Below the pieces are notes generated by a model, which was not told the DNA's origin, ran no database searches, and saw only the letters and a program-made list of their open reading frames with translations. The position numbers and the translations under genes were made by a program. 52,614 nt of DNA, taken from contig JAKPFT010000076.1 in NCBI GenBank assembly GCA_029551285.1, positions 1 through 52,614 of the forward strand, given 5' to 3'. This DNA is from a bacterium. GTDB lineage: Bacteria > Ratteibacteria > UBA8468 > B48-G9 > DSTR01. The first letter of the stretch is position 1; the number at the start of each line of letters is the position of its first letter. Below, piece by piece: positions 1 to 8,907 of this stretch.

Positions 1-1037
1 GACACCGCCGAGTAAGGTATTGCGTCCCGGATAAACTTATCCGGTCCGCTTACCGAGCGCATGCGCTTTTCGTCTTGTCTTGTAACTGTGCCTTCGCAAA
101 TCGTTCGCGAGTTATTCCCTTCCTTTTTTGACGGTAGGCGGAGATAGGGCAGGGAGATAAAGAATTGCAGAACCAAAAAAGGAATAAAAGAGGAATGAAA
201 AGAAAGGGAACAAACTGGCTCACTCAGAATGCTCCGGCACAGACAAGGACTACGCCGAAATCGGTTGCTCGGCGAACTCGCTCGCCAGGTGGCGAATTCA
301 GACAGCGCCGAGTAAGGTACAGCGTCCCGATTGAACTTGGTCGGTCCGCTTACCGAGCGCGTGCGCTTTTCGTCTTGTCTTGTATCTGTGCCTTCGCAAA
401 TCGTTCGCCAGCTGTCCCCTTCCTTTTTTGACACAGTGGGAAGGATAGGGAGAGAGACAAGGAAAGGCAGAACCAGAAAAGGGAACAAAGAGGGATGAAA
501 AGAAAGGGAACAAACTGGCTCACTCAAGGTGCTCCGGCACAGACAAGAACTACGCCGAAATCGGTTGCTCGTCGAACTCATTCGCCAGGGGGCGAATTCA
601 GACACCGCCGAGTAAGGTATTGCGTCCCGGATGGAATTGTCCGGTCCGCTTACCGACCGCGTGCGCTTTTCGTCTTGTCTTGTAACTGTGCCTTCGCAAA
701 TCGTTCGCCAGTTATTCCCTTCCTTTTTTGACACAATGGGGGGTAATGGCGGAGAGATAAAGACAGGCAGAACCAAAAAAGGGAACAAAGAGGAATGAAA
801 AGAAAGGGAACAAACTGGCTCACTCAAGGTGCTCCGGCACAGACAAGGACTACGCCGAAATCGGTTGCTGGTGCGAACTCGCTCGCCATCTGGCGAGCTC
901 AGACACCGCCGAGTAAGGTATTGCGTCCCGGATGGAATTGCCCGGTCCGCGTACCGACCGCGTGCGCTTTTCGTCTTGTTTTGTAACTGTGCCTTCGCAA
1001 TTCATTCGCCAGCTGTCCCCTTCCTTTTTTGACACAG
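1..1037 (+). repeat. Left tandem array of a ~300-bp structured repeat
   Basis: One partial and three full head-to-tail copies. The anchor GACACCGCCGAGTAAGG (GACAGC in one copy) recurs at 1, 301, 601 and 902, so the period is 300-301 bp. Units run about 1-133 (partial), 175-436, 475-736 and 775-1037, separated by ~40-bp purine-rich linkers. Each unit starts with an A-run and ends CCTTCCTTTTTTGAC, which is the inverse of the start of the complete copy at 52143. Inner arms also pair (AACTGGC with GCCAGTT, GGCACAG with CTGTGCC), so a whole unit can fold into a long branched hairpin. Open frames of 60-90 codons exist but a 1-base insertion near 871 breaks them in the last copy, so I read the array as non-coding. 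Copies differ by scattered substitutions. Confidence 0.93.
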
Positions 1038-1144
1038 TGGCGGAAAAGGGAGATAAGGAGTTGCAAAACCATTGACAGAATTAGAAAAGACAAAAAACAA
1101 CTTGAAGGCTTTGAGAGAACCAGGGAGAATGCCGGGAGGAGAGG
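1038..1144 (+). other. Leader between repeat array and pgk
   Basis: This gap is A-rich. It holds a perfect TTGACA at 1072-1077, but no good -10 hexamer lies 16-18 nt downstream, so I do not call a promoter. A strong ribosome site (GGGAGGAG) precedes the pgk start. Confidence 0.4.
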
Positions 1145-2326
1145 ATGGACATAACAACTATTGAAGAGAAGTCTTACTCAGGCAAGAAGGTGTTTCTGCG
1201 GGTAGATTTTAATGTCCCCATAGAAAAGGGAGTAGTTCAGGATGCCACGCGTATTCTGGCTTCTCTGCCCACGATCAGGTACCTTCTTCAGCAGAAGGCG
1301 GCCGTGGTCATTGCTTCTCATCTGGGCCGACCGGACGGTCAGGTCGTTCCGGAACTTAGCTTGAAACCGGTGGCTGATTACCTGGCCAGAGAACTTGGCC
1401 AGCCCGTAAACTTTGCTCCTGACTGCGTTGGACCGGAGGCAAAAAAGATGGCCGAGGCTCTGTCACCAGGCCAGGTACTTGTTCTGGAAAATCTTCGCTT
1501 CCACAAGGAAGAAGAAAAGGGCAACGAGCAGTTTGCCAGAGAACTGGCCAGTCTGGCTAATTGTTATGTCAACGACGCCTTTGGCACCTGCCATCGTGCC
1601 CATGCCTCCATCGTGGGTGTCGCCAGGCTGCTGCCTGGACCGGCGGCTGGCTACCTGATACAGAAGGAGACCCAGGCTCTTTCCCGGCTGCTGGAAAAAC
1701 CAGAGAAACCCTTTTTGCTCATTCTGGGCGGCGCCAAAGTAGCGGATAAAATTCCCATGATTAAAAACCTGCTGGACCGCATTGACATGTTCATTACCGG
1801 TGGGGTGATGGCTTACACTTTCATCAAGGCAAAAAACTGGGAAACCGGCGCCTGCAAGGTAGAAGAATCTGCCATTCCTCTGGCCAAGGAGATTATCCGC
1901 GAGGTTAATAAGCGGCATCTTGAATTTCACACTCCGTTAGACCATATTATCGCCGACCGCATCGCAGCCGATGCGCACTATTTCCCAACCGAGCGAGGCA
2001 CCATCCCGCCTGGCTGGATTGGCGTTGACATTGGCCCGCAGGCGATTGAAGAGTACACCGATTGTATTAACCGGGCCAGAACAATCTTCTGGAACGGCCC
2101 CATGGGCATCTTTGAAATTGAGCCCTTTGCTAAGGGAACGGTAGAACTGGCCAGAGCGCTGGCCAACAGTAAAGCTTTCAGTGTTGTCGGTGGTGGAGAT
2201 TCAGCTTCAGCGATCAACCGTGCGGGAGTGGCTGACCGGATTTCCCATGTTTGTACCGGGGGAGGGGCCTCTCTGGAGTTCTTGGAAAAAGGGACGCTGC
2301 CGGGTCTGGAAGTCCTGAAAAAGTAA
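1145..2326 (+). CDS. pgk: Phosphoglycerate kinase
   Basis: Cytosolic glycolytic enzyme that transfers phosphate between 1,3-bisphosphoglycerate and ADP to give 3-phosphoglycerate and ATP. The 393-residue protein has the usual bacterial length. Family signatures are all visible: RVDFNVP near residue 20, SHLGRP near 60, the N-domain segment NDAFGTCHRAHAS, the hinge/nucleotide motif GGAKVADKI, GPMGIFE, and the C-terminal GGGDSASA and TGGGASLEFLE. The start is set by a GGGAGGAG ribosome site just upstream. It is followed 30 nt later by tpiA and then secG, an arrangement seen in many bacterial glycolytic operons. gap is not in the window; only the repeat array lies upstream. Confidence 0.98.
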   Translation: MDITTIEEKSYSGKKVFLRVDFNVPIEKGVVQDATRILASLPTIRYLLQQKAAVVIASHLGRPDGQVVPELSLKPVADYLARELGQPVNFAPDCVGPEAKKMAEALSPGQVLVLENLRFHKEEEKGNEQFARELASLANCYVNDAFGTCHRAHASIVGVARLLPGPAAGYLIQKETQALSRLLEKPEKPFLLILGGAKVADKIPMIKNLLDRIDMFITGGVMAYTFIKAKNWETGACKVEESAIPLAKEIIREVNKRHLEFHTPLDHIIADRIAADAHYFPTERGTIPPGWIGVDIGPQAIEEYTDCINRARTIFWNGPMGIFEIEPFAKGTVELARALANSKAFSVVGGGDSASAINRAGVADRISHVCTGGGASLEFLEKGTLPGLEVLKK

Positions 2327-2356
2327 AGGTTAAGAAAGAAGAGTAGGGACAGGACA

Positions 2357-3136
2357 ATGAGAATGAGAAAGGCACTGATTGCCGGTAACTGGAAGATGTA
2401 CAAAACCCCTGAAGAGTCGGTTCAGTTCGTCCGTGAATTTCTTCAACAGTTGACACCCAGATCCGAGAGAGAAGTTTTAATCTGTCCTCCTGCCACTTCC
2501 CTGGGTGTTCTCAAGCCGCTGCTGGAAAAGTCGCCAGTGCACTTAGGGGCTCAGAATGTGTCCCCGGAAGATGAAGGCGCCTTCACCGGCGAAATCTCCG
2601 CCCGAATGTTGAAAGCCAGCGGAGCCGAATATGTCATCTGTGGCCACTCTGAACGTCGGAATATTTTCGGAGAAACGGACGAACTGGTAAACCGAAAGGT
2701 CAAACAAACACTTAAATACGGTCTAAAGCCGATTCTCTGTGTCGGAGAAAAGTTAGAAGAAAGGGAGGCGGGGAAAACCTGGACCGTTATCCAGAAACAA
2801 CTTTCCGCTGGCTTGACGGGAATTACCCGGGAACAGGCCGCTGAAGTAGTAATCGCTTACGAACCCGTCTGGGCTATCGGCACCGGTAAGAATGCAACTC
2901 CTCAGGTCGCTGAAGAAGTCCACCAGAGCATCCGTAATTTTCTGGAGGAGCGCTTTGGCCGGGAAATTGCTGAAACAGCCACCATTCTTTATGGCGGAAG
3001 TGTCAAACCGGAAAATATTGACGAATTGATGGCCGAGGCTGATATTGATGGCGTACTGGTGGGGACAGCCAGTTTAACTGTGCCTTCTTTTCTGCGTATC
3101 GTCAACTACCAGAGTAAATCGCAGGCCGGACGGTAA
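2357..3136 (+). CDS. tpiA: Triosephosphate isomerase
   Basis: Interconverts dihydroxyacetone phosphate and glyceraldehyde 3-phosphate in the cytosol. 259 residues, a TIM barrel of normal length. Catalytic positions are visible: Lys13 in GNWKMYK, His97 in GHSERR, Glu169 in AYEPVWAIGTG, and the phosphate-binding YGGSVKP near the C-terminus. Two in-frame ATGs lie 6 nt apart; the first (2357) is preceded by AGGGACAGGA and is chosen, though 2363 is nearly as good. It lies 30 nt after pgk and 13 nt before secG, so the three genes are probably co-transcribed. Confidence 0.98.
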   Translation: MRMRKALIAGNWKMYKTPEESVQFVREFLQQLTPRSEREVLICPPATSLGVLKPLLEKSPVHLGAQNVSPEDEGAFTGEISARMLKASGAEYVICGHSERRNIFGETDELVNRKVKQTLKYGLKPILCVGEKLEEREAGKTWTVIQKQLSAGLTGITREQAAEVVIAYEPVWAIGTGKNATPQVAEEVHQSIRNFLEERFGREIAETATILYGGSVKPENIDELMAEADIDGVLVGTASLTVPSFLRIVNYQSKSQAGR

Positions 3137-3149
3137 CAAGGAGAAAACA

Positions 3150-3476
3150 ATGTATGTGGCGCTACTTGCTCTGCATCTTCTCATTTCTATACTCCTGATT
3201 GCGGCCGTTTTAATCCAATCAGGGAAAGGTTCTTCGCTGGCTAACATTTTTGGCGGCGGGGGGATGGAAACAGTTTTTGGAGCGGAGACACCGACCATCC
3301 TGAATAAGATCACGGCAGTCCTTGCCATCATCTTTATGGCCACCTGTATTCTTCTGGCAACCGTGCCTGGTAAGTTGACGCGGCGCAGCCTGCTGCAGCA
3401 GGAAGCCACCAGGTCTGCACCTGTCAAACAACCAGTTCCTTCCGTCCCGCCTGCCCCGGCATCATCAACACCATAG
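3150..3476 (+). CDS. secG: Preprotein translocase subunit SecG
   Basis: Small inner-membrane subunit of the SecYEG protein-export channel. The 108-residue protein has two hydrophobic segments (about residues 3-22 and 50-70). Between them is the conserved SecG loop, seen as QSGKGSSLANIFGGGG followed by a Phe-Gly stretch. The tail is Pro/Ala/Ser-rich and probably unstructured. An AAGGAG ribosome site precedes the ATG. Position directly after tpiA is a common bacterial arrangement. Confidence 0.94.
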   Translation: MYVALLALHLLISILLIAAVLIQSGKGSSLANIFGGGGMETVFGAETPTILNKITAVLAIIFMATCILLATVPGKLTRRSLLQQEATRSAPVKQPVPSVPPAPASSTP

Positions 3477-3484
3477 AGGGCACC

Positions 3485-4210
3485 TTGACAAAGCGTCTGG
3501 TTCGCCTGCCAAAAAAGGGGCGGGCAGTTCTGGTGGGAGATACCCACGGTGATTATCAGGCCAGCCGGCTGGTCATTAAGAATTATCTCCGGCGTAATAC
3601 CTGCGTCGTTTTCCTCGGGGACTATGTTGACCGGGGACCAGATTCCCGGGAGAACATTGACTATCTGCTCAAATTGCGGGAAAAACACGAGAACCTGGTT
3701 CTGCTCCTGGGCAACCACGAAGGCTTCCCGGTAGTTGAATGCAGTCCCTGCGACTTCTGGGACGAGTTAAACACTTCTCCGGAAACGACAAGCTTCTATG
3801 CCGAGGTTTTCTCAAAACTGCCTCTGGTGGCCATCGGAAATGGTTTTCTGGCGGTTCACGGCGGATTACCCGATGTCTCCAGATTGAAACAGATTGAGGA
3901 AATTCAACCGGGGGATGAACAATGGGTCCGTATTACCTGGGGCGACTTCAAGGATAAACCCGGCGACTACCTTGGCGAGTTCTGCGGCCGGCCAAGGTTC
4001 GGGAAAGACTACTTTGAAAGAATCATGAAGAGTTTCCATCTGAATGTTTTAGTGCGCTCCCATGACCCGGTAGCTCCCGAACGGATGTACGACGACAGAT
4101 GCCTGACTATCTTTACTTCTTCGGCCTACGGCCGGGATAGAAAAATTGCTCTGGTCAATCTGGAACGACGCGTCCGTTCCGCAGACGACTTTGAGATTAT
4201 CGCTTTTTGA
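3485..4210 (+). CDS. PPP-family (calcineurin-like) Ser/Thr protein phosphatase
   Basis: A metal-dependent phosphoesterase of the PPP type, 241 residues. The metal-binding signatures are complete: GDTHGD (18-23), GDYVDRG (45-51), GNHE (76-79), HGG (125-127), and a late SHDP. This is the order of eukaryotic-type PP1/PP2A and bacterial PrpA-like phosphatases. The start is a TTG 8 nt after the secG stop; a GAGGG site overlapping that stop supports it. A Ser/Thr kinase gene begins 12 nt downstream, so the two probably act on the same phosphoproteins, which is an inference from context. No signal peptide or membrane segment is seen. Confidence 0.88.
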   Translation: MTKRLVRLPKKGRAVLVGDTHGDYQASRLVIKNYLRRNTCVVFLGDYVDRGPDSRENIDYLLKLREKHENLVLLLGNHEGFPVVECSPCDFWDELNTSPETTSFYAEVFSKLPLVAIGNGFLAVHGGLPDVSRLKQIEEIQPGDEQWVRITWGDFKDKPGDYLGEFCGRPRFGKDYFERIMKSFHLNVLVRSHDPVAPERMYDDRCLTIFTSSAYGRDRKIALVNLERRVRSADDFEIIAF

Positions 4211-4222
4211 AAGAGGAAGAAG

Positions 4223-5086
4223 ATGACACCTCGTTACTTCGGGGAATACATTCTGGGTGAATACCTGGGCGGTGGCCTATATACCAAGGTGTATAAAGCC
4301 CACTCGTCCAGGCCAGCCCCGCGTTATGGTAATCCCGTGGCCATCAAAATTTTGCGCTGGCAGGGAAACTTCTGGGAACAGAGACGGCTGATTAAACAGT
4401 TTGAAAGAGAAGCCGCTATCGCTATGCAGTTGCACCATCCCAACCTGGTCCGGGTGTACAATGTGGGCCGATTCTTCCGTCACTATGCCATCATCATGGA
4501 ATATGTCCCTGGCCAGAACCTGAAGCAATACCTCTACGAAAAAGAAAAGCTGCCTCTTCAAACACTGCTGAATATTTGTTACCAGGCCGGACAGGGTCTG
4601 GCCCACATTCATGACAACTTTATCGTCCATAAAGATGTAAAGCCGGACAATATCCTGGTGTCGCGGGATTTCAAGATTGTCAAGATGACCGACTTCGGCA
4701 TTGCCAAGTTACCTCACCGACTGCTCAGCAAGGATATCTTTCCCAAAGGCGGAACGGTCACCAAATACGGCACCATTTCCTATGTCGCTCCAGAACAACA
4801 AGCTGGTAACGCTGAATTTCGCTCTGACATCTACAGTTTTGGCGTCACCATTGATGAGGTTATCACCGCCAAGTTAGAAGTGCCAGATAAGAACCACGAG
4901 GATTACTTTGCCAGGATTGACTTGCGTTCTCAGCGCAAAAACCAGGGTCGCCAGCCCATCATGGCCGCTGACCTGCCAATTCCCGAAGGTCTGGCTCAAC
5001 TGATACGCAAGGCAACACACCCTGAGCCCGTATTGCGCTACCAGACGATGCACGAACTGCTCCATGAATTACAGGCTTTCATTTAA
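4223..5086 (+). CDS. Eukaryotic-type Ser/Thr protein kinase, soluble
   Basis: Hanks-type kinase domain filling almost the whole 287-residue protein. Seen are the glycine loop near 15-24, the ATP-anchoring Lys42 (VAIK), an HKD catalytic loop with KPDN (136-143), the DFG metal motif (157-159) and APE (189-191). The catalytic-loop residue before Asp is Lys rather than the common Arg, so activation may differ from RD kinases. There is no transmembrane helix and no PASTA or other sensor domain, unlike PknB. It follows a PPP phosphatase by 12 nt. The next gene starts inside its 3' end (23-nt overlap), implying translational coupling. Confidence 0.93.
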   Translation: MTPRYFGEYILGEYLGGGLYTKVYKAHSSRPAPRYGNPVAIKILRWQGNFWEQRRLIKQFEREAAIAMQLHHPNLVRVYNVGRFFRHYAIIMEYVPGQNLKQYLYEKEKLPLQTLLNICYQAGQGLAHIHDNFIVHKDVKPDNILVSRDFKIVKMTDFGIAKLPHRLLSKDIFPKGGTVTKYGTISYVAPEQQAGNAEFRSDIYSFGVTIDEVITAKLEVPDKNHEDYFARIDLRSQRKNQGRQPIMAADLPIPEGLAQLIRKATHPEPVLRYQTMHELLHELQAFI

Positions 5087-6818
5087 CTGCTCCGGATTCT
5101 TCAGGCTTTCAAGTTTACTTAAGAGGCAAAGAGTTATCAGAATATGCCGCCTGCTCGCCAGCCTGGTATATCTTTCTCCAGGGTTCGTTTTCGGCCGGTC
5201 AGGGTCACCGCAGCATAATGTGCTGATACTCTCCACCGGGTCAGACCCGAAGTCATTCAATCCTATCCTGGCGAAGGAAACAAGCACCACCACGGTCACC
5301 GGTTTTCTTTTTGAAGGTTTAACCCGCACCGACGGCGTCACCCTTGAAGTTAAACCGGCCCTGGCCGAACGCTGGCATAGCAGCCCCGATGGGAAAATAT
5401 GGACTTTCTACCTGCGTCGCCAGGTAACCTGGCACGATGGCACACCGTTTACCGCCGACGATGTCCTTTTTACTTTTAACCAACTCATCTTTAATCCAGA
5501 TATTCCCACCAGCAGCCGCGATGTGTTCCTCATTGACGGAAAACCGCTTACCGTTCAGAAGATTGACCGCTATACAGTCAGATTCATTCTGCCACACCCC
5601 TTCGCTCCTTTTCTGCGTCTGCTGAACCAGGAAATTCTGCCCCGCCATCTTCTTGAGGAAAAAGTGAAGAAGGGCCTTTTCAACAGTTCCTGGGGTGTGA
5701 ACGAAAAACCGGCCTCAATCGTTGGCACCGGCCCCTTCCGGCTGGGGCAGTACCGGCCCGGTGAGTGGATTATTCTGGAGAGAAATAAGAACTACTGGCA
5801 AACCGATGCTTCGGGGAAAAAACTGCCCTATCTGGAAAGAATTGTTCTCCTGATTATCGCTGACCCTAATATGGCTGTTTTGAAGTTCAAAGCAGGCGAA
5901 CTTGACTCTATCTCCGTGCGGGGGCAGGACTATCCCCTGCTTAAGCCCTTTGAAAAGAAGGGTAACTTCACCATCTATGAAGTCGGCCCCTCATTGAGCG
6001 AGGAGTTTTTAGTCTTTAATCAGAACCAGACCTCACCCCTGCCAGCCGCAAAAAAGACATGGTTCAGCAATGTTCTCTTCCGCCGGGCGCTGGCCCATGC
6101 TATTGATAAACTCAGCATCATCAAGAATGTTCTGGGCGGCTTTGGAGTGCCCCAGGACGGCCCGTTGAACATCTCGGCTGGTTTTTTCTATAACCCTGAT
6201 ATTATCCGGTATGATTACAATCTAAGAAAGGCAAGACAGCTGCTTGAGCAGGCAGGTTTTTTCTGGAGAGAAAATCGTCTTTACGATGCCGCCGGCAATG
6301 CCGTAGAATTTACCATCATGACCAACAGCAATAATTCCGAACGGGTGCAGATAGCCAGTATTATTCAGGACGACCTGAAAAAACTCGGTTTAAGGGTAAA
6401 CCTGCTGCCAGTGGAATTTAATACCCTGGTGACCAAACTAACCGTGACCAAAGACTGGGAAGCAGTCCTTATCGGTTTAACCGGTGGCATTGAACCCCAT
6501 GGCGGGAAAAATGTCTGGAATTCAAAAGGTCAATTGCATGTCTGGAATCAGGGACCCGGGACAAAACCTGCCCCCTGGGAAACAGAGATTGACGCCATCT
6601 TTGAAGCCGGTGCCAGAGAATTAAACCCTGAGAAGCGCAAGAAATTGTATGACCGATGGCAATTGATTGTCAGTGAACAACTGCCTCTCCTTTACACGGT
6701 CAACGCCACGGTAATGTACGCTGTGCGCAACAGATTTGTTAATCTGAAACCCACAGTGTACGGCGGGGTCTTCCATAACATTGAAGAAATTGCCGTCAAA
6801 CCGGAGAAAAAACCATGA
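5064..6818 (+). CDS. ABC transporter substrate-binding protein, family 5 (peptide/oligosaccharide type)
   Basis: 584-residue extracytoplasmic solute-binding protein of the OppA/DppA type (SBP_bac_5). An unusually long basic N-terminus leads to a hydrophobic stretch (about residues 30-45) that looks like a signal peptide. The family hallmark of a Pro-Ile motif near the start of the mature protein (FNPILAKE) and the WHDGTPFTADDV motif are present. The ligand could be peptides or oligosaccharides; sequence alone does not tell. The first ATG overlaps the kinase by 23 nt; no better downstream start exists before the hydrophobic core. No permease or ATPase gene is nearby, so it is an orphan or works with a transporter elsewhere. 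Confidence 0.9.
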   Translation: MNYRLSFNCSGFFRLSSLLKRQRVIRICRLLASLVYLSPGFVFGRSGSPQHNVLILSTGSDPKSFNPILAKETSTTTVTGFLFEGLTRTDGVTLEVKPALAERWHSSPDGKIWTFYLRRQVTWHDGTPFTADDVLFTFNQLIFNPDIPTSSRDVFLIDGKPLTVQKIDRYTVRFILPHPFAPFLRLLNQEILPRHLLEEKVKKGLFNSSWGVNEKPASIVGTGPFRLGQYRPGEWIILERNKNYWQTDASGKKLPYLERIVLLIIADPNMAVLKFKAGELDSISVRGQDYPLLKPFEKKGNFTIYEVGPSLSEEFLVFNQNQTSPLPAAKKTWFSNVLFRRALAHAIDKLSIIKNVLGGFGVPQDGPLNISAGFFYNPDIIRYDYNLRKARQLLEQAGFFWRENRLYDAAGNAVEFTIMTNSNNSERVQIASIIQDDLKKLGLRVNLLPVEFNTLVTKLTVTKDWEAVLIGLTGGIEPHGGKNVWNSKGQLHVWNQGPGTKPAPWETEIDAIFEAGARELNPEKRKKLYDRWQLIVSEQLPLLYTVNATVMYAVRNRFVNLKPTVYGGVFHNIEEIAVKPEKKP

Positions 6819-7378
6819 AGCAGCAGACATATCGTCTGCGTGTCTTCTACGAAAAAAGGGGTGTTTCTGTGGTAATTTCCCAGAAAGATTTTGCCAAAAT
6901 TATTGAACGGACCCTGCGCCGGGTGGATTTTCCCTTTAAGTTTAGTGAAGGTTTCCATCCCAGGCCGCGCCTGAGTTTTGGACCGCCGTTACCGGTAAAT
7001 ATCGCCGGTTTAAACGAAGCCTTTGAAGTTTATGCCGTTAGGTCAATTGACGAGCAGGAGCTGCTGGACCGGGTCAACTCCATTTTACCCCGGGGCACTC
7101 ATTTTCACCGGGCTGGCTGGGTTATGCCTTCTCTGCCATCGCTGGTTGAGTCTGCCGTCACTGCCACCTATATCCTTAAAGGAAATCCGCCACCGGCCCC
7201 GGAAGAAATTGCTGTTCTGGGTGAAGTTACCAGCGCAGGGGAAAATCATCTCCAGATTCTCGTGAATCTTAAGAATTTTACCCACGCACCCTTGAAAAAG
7301 ATGCTCGGTTTTCTTACGGTGGAGCGCATTATCCACTGGAGCAACCATGAAAAAATCAGAGGAACTGATTTTAATTAA
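6815..7378 (+). CDS. DUF2344 / TIGR03936-type protein
   Basis: 187 residues matching the DUF2344 family, recognised by RLRVFYEKRG at the N-terminus and FSEGFHPRPRLSFGPPLPVN near residues 43-65. In many bacteria this protein is fused to, or next to, a B12-binding radical SAM protein (TIGR03960) and lies upstream of rng. Here the radical SAM partner is absent and rng follows directly, overlapping by 32 nt. The start shares an ATGA with the preceding stop. The molecular function of the family is not known to me. Confidence 0.85.
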   Translation: MKQQTYRLRVFYEKRGVSVVISQKDFAKIIERTLRRVDFPFKFSEGFHPRPRLSFGPPLPVNIAGLNEAFEVYAVRSIDEQELLDRVNSILPRGTHFHRAGWVMPSLPSLVESAVTATYILKGNPPPAPEEIAVLGEVTSAGENHLQILVNLKNFTHAPLKKMLGFLTVERIIHWSNHEKIRGTDFN

Positions 7379-8813
7379 CGCCCAGCCATATCTTACCCGG
7401 GTTTTAATCGCCAGGGGCAAACGTGTGGAACAATTTTTCGTGGAAAGTCAGCGTGAGGTTTCCCTGGTCGGCAATGTTTACCTCGGCAGAATTGTTAATG
7501 TGCTCAAAGGCATTGATGCTGCCTTCGTTGATATCGGCATTGGCCGCAACGGTTTCCTACCCTTTGAGCAGGTGGATGAAACCTATGTGGACGAAACCGT
7601 GGAGGAAGAAAAAAGAAACCGGGCCGGTCAACAGGCACAGTACCGGGTTGGCCAGGAAGTGATTGTCCAGGTGATTAAACCCGGTTCGCCCTTAAAAGGT
7701 GTCAAACTGACCACTCGTATTTCTTTGCCGGGCAGATTTCTGGTGCTGATGCCTTTTTCTACCCGGCGGGCTATTTCTCGCAGAATTGAGCAGCCCGAGG
7801 AACGAAAAAGACTTGCTCAAACCTTCAACCAGTTATTGCCGGAGGAGGTGGGTTATATTATCCGCACGGCCGCGGAAAAAAAGGAGAGCGAGCAGTTGAA
7901 ACGGGATGTCAGAGTCCTTCTTGACACCTGGAACAGCATCAAAAACCGGGCCAGCCGCGGACGAGCGCCCCGGCTTCTCTGGCAGGAACTTGACCTGGCC
8001 ACCAGCGTGTTACGTGATTACGCCGGAGACAGCACCAGCCAGATTGTTGTTGATTCCGACCACCTCTTCAAAAAACTGAGGCAGTATCTCCGGACCTTCA
8101 TGCCAGAGATGCTCCCTGCTCTGACCTTTCACCGCAGCCGGATGCCCCTGTTTGCCCACTTTCAGATGGAGAAGCAGATTGAGTCCTTTCTGGAACCAAG
8201 GGTTGACCTGCCTTCCGGAGGCTACCTCCTTTTTGACGAAAGCGAAACTCTCAACAGTATTGACATCAACACCGGCGGCAGTGTCCGACGCAACCTGGAA
8301 GAAACGATTTTCAACACCAACCTGGAAGCGGCCAGGGAAATCCCCAGACAGATCAGCGTCAGGAATCTTTCCGGTTTGATTGTTATAGACTTTATTGACA
8401 TGCGCAGCGAAGCCCACCGCCGGCATATCTTTGAAGTTCTGGAGAAAGCGCTGGAAGAAGACAAAGCCAGAACTAAAATTCTCCACATCTCCAGACTGGG
8501 GCTGGTGGAGATGAGCCGGGAAAAGGTCGGGTTGAGCCTGCGTCAACTTCTTCTGGAAAACTGTCCGCACTGTCACGGCACCGGCCGGATTAAATCAACT
8601 GTTCTGGCGGCACTGGGATTGAAAAATGAACTGATGGTAAAACTCATCACTGAACCACGAAAAAAATTTTCGGTGGCCCTTTCAGAAAGCCTGGCCAGGT
8701 TCATCCGCGAAAACAGGGTGCTGGAACTTAACTTCTTTGAGAGAAAAAGAGTTTCCTTTCACATCCTGCCCAATGTTGACCCCGACTACTTTCAGTTCAA
8801 CGAGCGCTCCTGA
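7347..8813 (+). CDS. rng: Ribonuclease G/E family endoribonuclease
   Basis: 488 residues, the length of E. coli RNase G and lacking the long scaffold tail of RNase E. An S1-like domain (about 38-125, with GNVYLGRIVNVLKGIDAAFVDIG) is followed by the catalytic DNase I-like region with IDINTGG (305-311) and IVIDFIDM (345-352), whose Asp residues bind Mg. The CPHCHG Zn-link (406-411) needed for dimerisation is intact. Role: processing of rRNA precursors and mRNA decay by cutting single-stranded AU-rich RNA near a 5' monophosphate. It overlaps the DUF2344 gene, a conserved neighbourhood. Coding is followed by a 176-nt gap with a promoter for the next operon. Confidence 0.95.
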   Translation: MKKSEELILINAQPYLTRVLIARGKRVEQFFVESQREVSLVGNVYLGRIVNVLKGIDAAFVDIGIGRNGFLPFEQVDETYVDETVEEEKRNRAGQQAQYRVGQEVIVQVIKPGSPLKGVKLTTRISLPGRFLVLMPFSTRRAISRRIEQPEERKRLAQTFNQLLPEEVGYIIRTAAEKKESEQLKRDVRVLLDTWNSIKNRASRGRAPRLLWQELDLATSVLRDYAGDSTSQIVVDSDHLFKKLRQYLRTFMPEMLPALTFHRSRMPLFAHFQMEKQIESFLEPRVDLPSGGYLLFDESETLNSIDINTGGSVRRNLEETIFNTNLEAAREIPRQISVRNLSGLIVIDFIDMRSEAHRRHIFEVLEKALEEDKARTKILHISRLGLVEMSREKVGLSLRQLLLENCPHCHGTGRIKSTVLAALGLKNELMVKLITEPRKKFSVALSESLARFIRENRVLELNFFERKRVSFHILPNVDPDYFQFNERS

Positions 8814-8907
8814 ATCCTATCTTGAGCAGGCACTTTGGGCCCCTTTACCGTCACCATGTTTAAATGCGACCGCTGAAGCCTGCTGTCAGCAGCGCCTATA
8901 ATGGCGT

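Noticed and set aside
165-1032. Open frames of 60-88 codons inside the repeat units, some starting MKRKGTNWLTQ
   Set aside because: A 1-base insertion near 871 shifts the frame in the third unit, substitutions fit hairpins rather than codons, and similar open frames occur on both strands.
1-1037. CRISPR array
   Set aside because: Units are ~300 bp, linkers are similar to each other rather than unique spacers, and no cas genes are present.
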